Part shown: positions 6,416 to 12,091 of the stretch, one piece after another | Position numbering within the stretch: the stretch's first letter is position 1 | How the letters are laid out: the number at the start of each line of letters is the position of its first letter | Source: Pseudomonadota bacterium | GTDB taxonomy: Bacteria > Pseudomonadota > Gammaproteobacteria > Acidiferrobacterales > UBA6901 | DNA: 12,091 nucleotides | Assembly: GCA_021783175.1 (NCBI GenBank) | Contig: JAJXUF010000092.1 | Span: forward strand, 1 to 12,091 | Direction of reading: 5' to 3' | Position numbers and translations under genes: made by a program | Notes under the pieces: model-generated | Databases searched by the model: none | What the model saw: only the letters and a program-made list of their open reading frames with translations | What the model was told of the DNA's origin: nothing

Positions 6416-7275
6416 AAATAGTAAGCCAAACTAATTCGATAAACGTCCTGGTCACTTTCGGGCTGATAACCGTAGAGCGGATTACCGTTTTGATCGGTCA
6501 CCGGCACGCCGCCATTGGTCAGCATCTTCAGTGCCGAGGGACTGAACCGATAGCTGTCATAGCTCAAAATCAGCCCGAAGTGATTGCGGAATTCTGGTCC
6601 GAGCTCGAAGTTCAGCTTGGCAAAGGCAGATGCCTTCTTTCCGGGCGACAAATTGAGCCCGTCATAAAGATTGACGTGCTCCAAAATGTAAATTGGATAC
6701 TTCGCGCCAATCTCAAAGCGATACGACCAAGAGCCCATTTCCTGAAAAAGGCCGGTGCCAAACTTAAGATCCAGTATCGTGTAGTCCTCGGTATATCCCG
6801 ATGTCGGAGTGCCATTGGCATCAGTGGCATTGGCGATACTGCGGTTCCAGAAATCCAGGACACCACCACCAAAGAGATCCAGTCCGATCAGGTCGCGCGC
6901 GAACCGATATCCGCCCAGCCCCGCGACATGCAGACCGTAATAATTCGCCGTGGACGAAAGCGGCGTCTGTGTTCCCGTCTGCAAGTTTTGTGAGTAGCCC
7001 GAATAATTGACTCTGCCGAAATAGATATTGCCGTCAGCCCCGTAGATCGGACCGCTGTCGATGCGACGCAAATCGTCCCAACCGTCTCCCAAACTCAGGA
7101 GCGAGCCTGATTCGCTGACTCCACCTGTGCCGTTGGCGGAGTATTCTTTCCACCCGTAACTGTCCACACCGACCTGCATATGATTTTCCGTCGGTGCCGG
7201 GTCGGCAACGGCCACCGAAACTACACCTAGCGTCAACATCGCGATCATTGGCGCTGCGAAACAAAACCGTATCAT
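6409..7275 (-). CDS. Predicted outer-membrane beta-barrel protein, paralogue B
   Basis: This 288-aa secreted protein of unknown function is the homologue of the product of 1817-2680. The signal peptide occupies residues 1-25 or so (core AAPMIAMLTLGVVSVAVA, cleavage likely after AVA). The mature chain keeps the shared landmarks GWKEY, GDGWDDLRR, GRVNYSGYSQ, GGYRF, MGSWSYR, GAKYP, LSPGK and DSYRFSPS, and ends in AYYFR. The ATG at 7275 has a GGGAGG ribosome site 4 bases upstream and gives almost exactly the length of the paralogue; a longer open frame reaching 7482 lacks that support. The gene is transcribed alone, convergent with the ABM gene 79 bases away. A beta-barrel in the outer membrane is inferred from the signal peptide, aromatic-rich alternating sequence and C-terminus. 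The ligand or role is not visible. Confidence 0.82.
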   Translation of the reverse strand: MIRFCFAAPMIAMLTLGVVSVAVADPAPTENHMQVGVDSYGWKEYSANGTGGVSESGSLLSLGDGWDDLRRIDSGPIYGADGNIYFGRVNYSGYSQNLQTGTQTPLSSTANYYGLHVAGLGGYRFARDLIGLDLFGGGVLDFWNRSIANATDANGTPTSGYTEDYTILDLKFGTGLFQEMGSWSYRFEIGAKYPIYILEHVNLYDGLNLSPGKKASAFAKLNFELGPEFRNHFGLILSYDSYRFSPSALKMLTNGGVPVTDQNGNPLYGYQPESDQDVYRISLAYYFR

Positions 7276-7573
7276 GCATCCTCCCTTTATTGTTCCATCA
7301 ATTTTTTTTAAGACACACGCAAACGAGTTCCAGAAATCTTTCACAAAGCGGCAGAATGTTACCATGCACCGAGCGATACACCGCATCGAACAGCGAGACC
7401 CTGACCGGTGCCGGCCCGCTGGACGAAAAGCCTCACAATTGGTCTTGGAATCAACCGGACAAGTCCAGAATTCACCGGCCAAATGTCCAGGTAAGAGTCA
7501 GGCTGGCGCCCTCGCGATCCTATAACCACCGACAGATAGACTCAATTGGATGAATGTGCAACCATAAATTCTT
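7276..7573. other. Divergent intergenic region between paralogue B and moaA
   Basis: This 298-base region separates two divergently transcribed genes and should hold both promoters. I could not identify confident -35/-10 pairs. An A/T-rich run lies at about 7300-7312, and the moaA start has no clear Shine-Dalgarno. The right half contains imperfect direct repeats listed separately. No molybdenum-cofactor riboswitch is recognisable. Confidence 0.45.
7454..7490. repeat. Imperfect direct repeat, IS-terminal-repeat-like
   Basis: ACCGGACAAGTCCAG (7454-7468) and ACCGGCCAAATGTCCAG (7474-7490) share ACCGG, CAA and GTCCAG and are offset by about two helical turns. Repeated units of the type CCGG followed by TGTCCA resemble the multiple terminal repeats of IS21-type elements, from memory of the family and not from any search. 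No transposase gene is nearby. They may instead be tandem operator sites ahead of moaA. Confidence 0.35.
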
Positions 7574-8560
7574 ATGTCGTCCTTTCTAATCGACTCGTTC
7601 AATCGCCGCATCGAGTACCTCCGGGTATCGGTTACCGACCGCTGCGATCTGCGTTGCTCCTATTGCATTCCGAAGGGATTTACCGATTTCGAAGAACCGG
7701 AGCACTGGCTCACTTTTGACGAAATTGAGCGTGTCATTCGGGCCTTCACGGAACTCGGCGTGCGGCGCGTACGCCTGACCGGCGGCGAACCATTATCACG
7801 CGGCAAACTACCGCTGCTCGCCGAGCGCTTGAACCGGCTACCAGGCCTCGACGACCTCTCACTGAGCACCAATGCCACGCGCCTGAAGAAACTTGCCGAA
7901 CCACTAAGGCGCGCCGGTATCGCACGCATCAATGTAAGTCTTGACTCGCTGGTTGCCGAACGCTTTGCCGAAATAACCGGGGGCGGACGTCTGGAGCAGG
8001 TATTGGACGGCTTGGCCGCTGCCAAGATAGCTGGATTCGAACCGATCAAGATAAACATGGTTGCGATGAAGGGCGTGAATGATGACGAAATCGGCGACAT
8101 GGTGGATTTCTGCATCGAACACGGCTTCACCCTGAGGCTGATCGAAACCATGCCCATTGGCGACACCGGACGTCAGGCGAGCGATCATTATCTTGATCTG
8201 CAGGAAGTGAAACGCGCGCTTGAATCGAAATTTCAGCTTGTCCCTGCAGTCGCGGCCGGTGGCGGGCCGGCGCGCTACGTTCAAGTTGCGGGAACAAACC
8301 TGAAGATCGGCTTCATCACGCCCATTTCCCAGCATTTTTGCGCTACCTGCAATCGGGTGCGCCTGACGGTGGATGGAACGCTTTACACCTGTCTCGGGCA
8401 AGAACACAACGTGGCACTTCGCCCCCTGTTGCGCTCTGGGGTAAGTGATGAGGAACTAAAGGAAGCAATTTGTCGCGGGATCTCGCTCAAGCCTGAGCGC
8501 CACGACTTCACGGGTCAGCCTGAAAAAATCATCCGTTTCATGTCACTTACCGGCGGCTAG
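7574..8560 (+). CDS. moaA: GTP 3',8-cyclase MoaA (molybdenum cofactor biosynthesis)
   Basis: This 328-aa radical-SAM enzyme catalyses the first step of molybdenum cofactor synthesis, converting GTP to 3',8-cyclo-GTP, which MoaC turns into cyclic pyranopterin monophosphate. The SAM-binding cluster motif CxxxCxxC is present as Cys24, Cys28 and Cys31 in TDRCDLRCSYC. LTGGEPL (68-74) follows, and the C-terminal substrate-binding cluster ligands are Cys256, Cys259 and Cys273 (FCATC...YTC). The protein ends in the conserved Gly-Gly tail needed for activity. Length is normal (about 325-340). The ATG at 7574 matches the usual N-terminus (LIDSFNRRIEYLRVSVTDRC), but I see no good ribosome site. The gene stands alone, without other moa/moe genes in the window, and converges on rsd with a 34-base gap. 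Confidence 0.97.
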   Translation: MSSFLIDSFNRRIEYLRVSVTDRCDLRCSYCIPKGFTDFEEPEHWLTFDEIERVIRAFTELGVRRVRLTGGEPLSRGKLPLLAERLNRLPGLDDLSLSTNATRLKKLAEPLRRAGIARINVSLDSLVAERFAEITGGGRLEQVLDGLAAAKIAGFEPIKINMVAMKGVNDDEIGDMVDFCIEHGFTLRLIETMPIGDTGRQASDHYLDLQEVKRALESKFQLVPAVAAGGGPARYVQVAGTNLKIGFITPISQHFCATCNRVRLTVDGTLYTCLGQEHNVALRPLLRSGVSDEELKEAICRGISLKPERHDFTGQPEKIIRFMSLTGG

Positions 8561-8602
8561 TCGCGTTTCTCACCGACTCGGCCGCGGTCATCCGCTAGCC
8601 GC
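8553..8602. repeat. 8-bp inverted repeat spanning the convergent moaA and rsd stops
   Basis: GCGGCTAG (8553-8560) and CTAGCCGC (8595-8602) are exact complements around a 34-base interval. Each arm is the last Gly codon plus TAG stop of one gene, so the symmetry partly reflects both genes ending in Gly-stop. The interval contains a further short CGGCCG palindrome. It could fold into a shared bidirectional terminator stem, but no T-run supports this. Confidence 0.3.
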
Positions 8603-9062
8603 GCGTCATTGCTGCCAGCAGTTTGTCTTCCAGTTCAATACGCGTTGCGATCTGTTCGCCAAGCTTCGAGAGCTCGCTCGGCAAATCCTCGAGCGCCTGG
8701 CGCTCGTTTTCCGAGTCATACTTGTCGTTGAAATCAAGCGCAGCATCGGTGGTCAGCGCGATGCGAGGATAGAGATCCTCTGCCAGCTGCACAATGTCAC
8801 GACGCCGCTCGGTTCTTTCGACGATGCGCTCGTACAAAGCAAAATGCCCGGCTGCAATGTAATCCACTAGTATCTGGCAGAAATCCTCAAGCAGATCCCG
8901 CACAGGCTTGTTTTCGGACGAGTAAGACTCAATCCCGGCAAGTCGGCAAAAAAGCACGAGGACCTGGGTTCGTTCCGTCACAAGCTTAGTCACCAACTCA
9001 CGGCTGCGCCCACGGCGCTCTGCTGGTGCTTCCTTTGACGGCGCCTGCTTCACTGTGCTCAT
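8595..9062 (-). CDS. rsd: Rsd/AlgQ-family anti-sigma70 regulator
   Basis: This 155-aa protein belongs to the Rsd/AlgQ family. E. coli Rsd (158 aa) binds region 4 of sigma70 and helps shift RNA polymerase toward alternative sigma factors in stationary phase; Pseudomonas AlgQ affects alginate and siderophore genes. Seen here are a basic, flexible N-terminus, a helix with a conserved Arg and LAGI (41-44), the family signature FCQILVDYIAAGHFALYERI (61-80), ALDFNDKYD (108-116), and the C-terminal helix LGEQIATRIELEDKLLAAM. The start at 9062 is chosen because AGGGGAAG lies about 7 bases upstream and the resulting length matches the family; a longer frame reaching 9182 adds residues with no family likeness. 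It lies between moaA (convergent) and ffh (same strand, 267 bases upstream), probably with its own promoter. Confidence 0.9.
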   Translation of the reverse strand: MSTVKQAPSKEAPAERRGRSRELVTKLVTERTQVLVLFCRLAGIESYSSENKPVRDLLEDFCQILVDYIAAGHFALYERIVERTERRRDIVQLAEDLYPRIALTTDAALDFNDKYDSENERQALEDLPSELSKLGEQIATRIELEDKLLAAMTRG

Positions 9063-9114
9063 GTTTGGATCTTCCCCTCTCTCGAAAAACGGCATCGATT
9101 TCGACGCCGTGCCC

Positions 9115-9143
9115 AGTATTGCGTAGTTAACTAGTGTTTGCAA
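9115..9143 (-). promoter_or_regulatory. Candidate sigma70 promoter of rsd
   Basis: Read on the minus strand, TTGCAA (9143-9138) and AATACT (9120-9115) are separated by exactly 17 bases, each agreeing with the sigma70 consensus at 4 of 6 positions. The -10 box ends 52 bases before the rsd start at 9062, a plausible leader length. There is no other support. Confidence 0.35.
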
Positions 9144-9329
9144 TCCCGCAAAGAAGCCTGGAATTTCTGCAGTCAGGGCCAACTTACTGATGAGCCGTGT
9201 AACGTCGACGAATCAAGACCTCAACGCATCAAGTACTTGGGCACATCCATTAGCAAATCATAATATCCTGCATATCCTGGCGCGCCTCGGGGCCTGTGGA
9301 CGGAATTTGGCGCCGCCGCACGGATGCCG

Positions 9330-10685
9330 TCAGAACGGCAAGCCCGGAATCTTGCCCTTCATGCCGCGCATCATCCTGGCAAGCCCCCCTTTTCCCATAC
9401 GCTTCATCATCTTCTGCATTTCGCCGAACTGCTTCAGCATTCGGTTGATCTCCTGAACTTGTGTGCCGGAGCCGGCGGCAATACGGCGCTTGCGCGATCC
9501 ACGGATGATGTCCGGAAAGCGCCGCTCCTGCGGTGTCATCGAATTGATAATCGCCACCAGGCGGCGGGTATGGCTGTCGTCGATGCGCGAGCGCGCTTCC
9601 TGCGGAATCTCCGCGGCGCCCGGCAGCTTCTCCATAAGACTGGCAATGCCCCCCATCTTCTCCATCTGCAGCAACTGGTCGCGAAAATCCTCCAGATCGA
9701 AGCCCTTGCCCTTGGTGATTTTTTGCGCCAATTTCTGGGCTTGCTCCTGATCGACGCTACGCTGCGCTTGCTCGACAAGACTAAGGACATCACCCATTCC
9801 GAGAATGCGCGATGCCATGCGATCCGGATAAAAGGGCTCGAGCGCGTCGGTCTTCTCTCCCACACCCAGGAACTTAATTGGCTTACCGGTGACACGGCGC
9901 ACTGACAGCGCAGCACCCCCGCGCGCATCGCCATCCGCCTTGGTCAGAACCACCCCGGTTAGCGGCAGAACATCATTGAAGCTTTTTGCCGTATTCACGG
10001 CATCCTGTCCGGCCATGCTGTCGATGACGAAGAGCGTTTCGACGGGCGTAATTGCCTCGTGGATGGCACGAATTTCTTTCATCATCTCGGCATCGATATG
10101 CAGGCGTCCGGCACTGTCGATGATGACCACATCCACCACGGATTTGCGTGCCTGTTCCACTGCAGCACGTGCGATGTCCACCGGCTTCTCCTGCGGTGTA
10201 CTGGGGAAGAAAGTTGCACCAACTCCCGCTGCCAACGTCTTGAGCTGCTCGATAGCTGCCGGACGGTAGACGTCGGCACTCGCAACCATGACACTCTTGC
10301 GCTCCCGTTCTCCTAGAAAACGCGCAAGTTTGGCCACCGTCGTGGTCTTGCCAGACCCCTGCAGACCCGCTACCAAGATCACCGCCGGCGGCCGTACCGC
10401 AAGGTTCAGACGGTCATTGGCCTCGCCCATCACGGAAACCAGCGCATCATAGACAACCTTGACCACGGCCTGACCGGGCGTGAGGCTTGTCAGAACTTCC
10501 TTTCCCACTGCGTGGACGCGCACGTCTTCGATGAAGGATTTCACCACCGGCAGCGCTACGTCGGCCTCCAACAAAGCCATGCGCACTTCGCGCAACGCAT
10601 CGCTGATGTTTTCCTCGGAAAGTCGCGCTTCGCCACGCAGCTTCTTCAATGCGCCTTGCAGGCGCTGACTCAGATTATCGAACAT
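9330..10685 (-). CDS. ffh: Signal recognition particle protein Ffh
   Basis: This 451-aa GTPase is the protein subunit of the bacterial signal recognition particle; with 4.5S RNA it captures signal sequences at the ribosome and delivers membrane proteins to FtsY. The N domain spans about 1-95. The G domain carries the P-loop GLQGSGKTT (107-115), DVYRPAA (138-144), DSAGR (190-194; the usual family form is DTAGR, a conservative change) and TKADGDARGG (248-257). The methionine-rich M domain (about 328-451) has the RNA-binding stretch RKRRIAAGSGT (398-408) and MGKGG near the end. It is full length. It starts 34 bases after the upstream phosphodiesterase-like gene on the same strand, so co-transcription with the cyclase and phosphodiesterase genes is likely. 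Its Shine-Dalgarno (GGGAT) is weak. Confidence 0.97.
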   Translation of the reverse strand: MFDNLSQRLQGALKKLRGEARLSEENISDALREVRMALLEADVALPVVKSFIEDVRVHAVGKEVLTSLTPGQAVVKVVYDALVSVMGEANDRLNLAVRPPAVILVAGLQGSGKTTTVAKLARFLGERERKSVMVASADVYRPAAIEQLKTLAAGVGATFFPSTPQEKPVDIARAAVEQARKSVVDVVIIDSAGRLHIDAEMMKEIRAIHEAITPVETLFVIDSMAGQDAVNTAKSFNDVLPLTGVVLTKADGDARGGAALSVRRVTGKPIKFLGVGEKTDALEPFYPDRMASRILGMGDVLSLVEQAQRSVDQEQAQKLAQKITKGKGFDLEDFRDQLLQMEKMGGIASLMEKLPGAAEIPQEARSRIDDSHTRRLVAIINSMTPQERRFPDIIRGSRKRRIAAGSGTQVQEINRMLKQFGEMQKMMKRMGKGGLARMMRGMKGKIPGLPF

Positions 10686-10719
10686 GACTTAAATCCCGCT
10701 GTTGCCAACGTTTCTCTGA

Positions 10720-11484
10720 CTACCATTCAAACTGCATGCCGCGACGCAACTGCTGCGGTGGCGCAACGGTAATGTGCCCATGAATTTCCCGCATGATCTC
10801 CCCCTCGCGTCCCGGCATCAGATGGGTAATATGAACCGGCGCCGCACGCGTAAGCTTGGCCAGCTCGCCGGCAAGCATGCTCGGACACAAATGTTTTGCC
10901 AGGCGGCTCAATTCCTCGTCCTCGTCGGGGAAGGAAGTCTCGATGATAACGTGCCTGAGCCCCTCGCACTCATTCAGCACTTCCCAGAATGCGTCGGTCT
11001 GCGTCGTGTCACCGCTGAACGCAAGGCTGCCACGCGCATCGCCGATCAGATATCCGAGAGCCGGAACCGAATGATTGACTGCAATGCCGCGTAACTTGCG
11101 CCCGGACAGCGTGACGGTTTCTCCGGGAACTAGCGTGCGAAATTCAAGGTATGGCGAGTGACTGTCGGGAATCTGCGTGAAATCGGGCCACAGCTCCCAA
11201 TTAAAAACGCTGCGGCGCAATGTTGCAATTGTGGCTTCCAGCGCATGCACAAGCAACGGCCGCGAGCGCCGTGCGCCGACGGTATCCACCAGAAACGGGA
11301 CTGAAACCACATGATCGAGGTGCGCGTGGGTAAGGAAGACATGGTCAATTGCGGCCAGTGCCTCGACGTCCAGATCGCCAACGCCGGTGCCGGCATCCAC
11401 CAAAATGTCATCGTCGACTAGCAGCGAGGTCGTGCGCGAGTCCTGGCCAATACCTCCGCTGCATCCGAGAACCCTTATTCGCAT
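10720..11484 (-). CDS. Metallo-beta-lactamase-fold hydrolase, probable class II cyclic-nucleotide phosphodiesterase
   Basis: This 254-aa MBL-fold protein most resembles class II 3',5'-cyclic-nucleotide phosphodiesterases (PDE1/CpdP type), which hydrolyse cAMP or cGMP to the 5'-nucleotide using two metal ions. Metal-ligand motifs seen in order are HAHLDH (53-58), VNHSVPALGYLI with His138, SGDT (157-160), ETSFPD (182-187) and HITHL (218-222). The PDE signature after HxHLDH is only partly kept, since Pro-Phe stands where two aliphatic residues are expected. The ATG is 3 bases after the cyclase stop (TGA-GAC-ATG), implying translational coupling, and ffh follows after 34 bases. Proximity to a nucleotide cyclase strongly favours cyclic-nucleotide turnover. 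RNase Z-like or other MBL hydrolase activity remains possible. There is no signal peptide, so it is predicted to be cytoplasmic. Confidence 0.82.
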   Translation of the reverse strand: MRIRVLGCSGGIGQDSRTTSLLVDDDILVDAGTGVGDLDVEALAAIDHVFLTHAHLDHVVSVPFLVDTVGARRSRPLLVHALEATIATLRRSVFNWELWPDFTQIPDSHSPYLEFRTLVPGETVTLSGRKLRGIAVNHSVPALGYLIGDARGSLAFSGDTTQTDAFWEVLNECEGLRHVIIETSFPDEDEELSRLAKHLCPSMLAGELAKLTRAAPVHITHLMPGREGEIMREIHGHITVAPPQQLRRGMQFEW

Positions 11485-11487
11485 GTC

Positions 11488-12091
11488 TCATTTACTCGAA
11501 TGATCAAATACCCCCTGCCAATCGGGTGCGGGCGGCACCCTGCGGAAGTGCTGAATACGATCGATGAACAGACTGTAAAGCGTCTTACGTTCATAACGCT
11601 CGCGCAAGGCCAGGAAACGGAGTTCGGCCATGTCCCAGTTGGCGGCACGATAGAGTCTGAGTGCCTCGTCATAGAGCGCAATTTCCTTGAGCGCTTCCGC
11701 ATCCAGCTCCTCCTTTTGGCCCAGAGGTTCATAGATTGCGACCGGAGTGGACTTGCCCTTCACGCGTACGCAATCAATCTCGCGGTAGCACAAGCCGGAA
11801 CAGGCGTTGCGGGTCGCCTCGCTCACAATCAGGCGCAGGCCGTAGACACGGGTGAGCCCTTCCAGGCGTGACGCAAGGTTCACGGCATCGCCGATCACAG
11901 TATAAGCCATGCGGAACTCCGATCCCATGTTGCCAACGTTCATGACACCGGTGTTTATGCCCATGCCGATTTCCACACGCGGCAGATTCAAAGTGGCAAA
12001 CTCTTCCTTCAACTTCGATTCCATGGCCACCATTTCCAGCGCCGCCTCCAGTGCGTGACGCGCGTGATCAGGATCCCGCAGCGGCGCGCCC
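11488..12091 (-). CDS. Class III adenylate/guanylate cyclase, C-terminal part (5' end outside window)
   Basis: The frame is open to the right edge, leaving 200 residues of the C-terminal catalytic region of a class III nucleotidyl cyclase. It begins GAPLRDPDHARHALEAAL, the helix after the first metal-binding region, followed by the strand IGMGINTG, then NVGNMGSEFRMAYTVIGD and the DAVNLASRLEGL segment with the Asn and Arg that stabilise the transition state. The C-terminal region after YEPLG resembles the tail of CHASE2- or tetratricopeptide-linked bacterial adenylate cyclases. The first catalytic Asp and any sensor domain lie beyond the window. The ATG at 12033 is internal and not a start. 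The adjacent phosphodiesterase-like gene suggests a make-and-break pair. Whether the product is cAMP or cGMP cannot be decided here, though cAMP is more common in such proteins. Confidence 0.92.
   Translation of the reverse strand, partial: GAPLRDPDHARHALEAALEMVAMESKLKEEFATLNLPRVEIGMGINTGVMNVGNMGSEFRMAYTVIGDAVNLASRLEGLTRVYGLRLIVSEATRNACSGLCYREIDCVRVKGKSTPVAIYEPLGQKEELDAEALKEIALYDEALRLYRAANWDMAELRFLALRERYERKTLYSLFIDRIQHFRRVPPAPDWQGVFDHSSK

Noticed and set aside
7276..7482. 69-codon N-terminal extension of paralogue B
   Set aside because: It would place the clear signal peptide in the interior of the protein; the ATG at 7275 has a GGGAGG site and matches the length of the paralogue.
9063..9182. 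40-codon N-terminal extension of Rsd
   Set aside because: The extension has no family similarity, while the internal ATG at 9062 has a good Shine-Dalgarno and gives the normal Rsd length; a plausible promoter also lies inside the extension.
9263..9279. Tandem ATATCCTG repeat between rsd and ffh
   Set aside because: Only two short copies, no associated gene feature; probably chance.
9330..10685. Ser in place of Thr in the DTAGR motif of Ffh as a sign of altered function
   Set aside because: The change is conservative and every other G- and M-domain motif is intact, so I treat it as ordinary variation.
1..12091. CRISPR arrays, tRNA, rRNA or phage genes
   Set aside because: No regularly spaced repeats, no recognisable tRNA cloverleaf or rRNA segment, and no phage structural or integrase sequences were seen in the window.

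Overview
The window looks like a chromosomal segment of a moderately GC-rich Gram-negative proteobacterium. A betaproteobacterium is the best guess, from the mix of hopanoid-type squalene synthesis (HpnE), an Rsd/AlgQ-family protein, a YciK-like dehydrogenase, a GT83-type membrane glycosyltransferase and a class III cyclase. This placement is inference from family content; there is no rRNA gene to test it.

Left end (1-1820, + strand): the 3' part of hpnE (squalene synthesis), then a YciK-like short-chain dehydrogenase whose YxxxK motif has glycine in place of the catalytic lysine. Its stop codon overlaps the stop of a convergent gene.

Middle, accessory-looking part (1817-7573): two paralogous secreted proteins of nearly equal length (287 and 288 aa, minus strand), probably outer-membrane beta-barrels, lie about 3.7 kb apart. 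Between them are a large ArnT-like membrane glycosyltransferase (minus strand), a long gene-poor stretch with the N-terminal stub of an IS transposase, and a small antibiotic-biosynthesis-monooxygenase (ABM) gene. The ABM gene is preceded by a very convincing SoxR-type promoter: an 18-bp dyad close to the classical soxbox, inside a 19-bp -35/-10 spacer. The spacers also hold several inverted repeats and a pair of IS-end-like direct repeats.

Right, housekeeping part (7574-12091): moaA (molybdenum cofactor, + strand) converges on rsd (anti-sigma70, minus strand). Beyond them lies a compact minus-strand run read right to left: the C-terminal part of a class III adenylate/guanylate cyclase, then 3 bases later a metallo-beta-lactamase-fold protein resembling class II cyclic-nucleotide phosphodiesterases, then 34 bases later ffh (signal recognition particle). 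The first two could make and destroy the same second messenger.

No wholly new multi-gene system is demonstrable. The items most worth following are the SoxR-promoter/ABM unit, the lysine-less dehydrogenase, the paralogous outer-membrane pair and the cyclase/phosphodiesterase pair.
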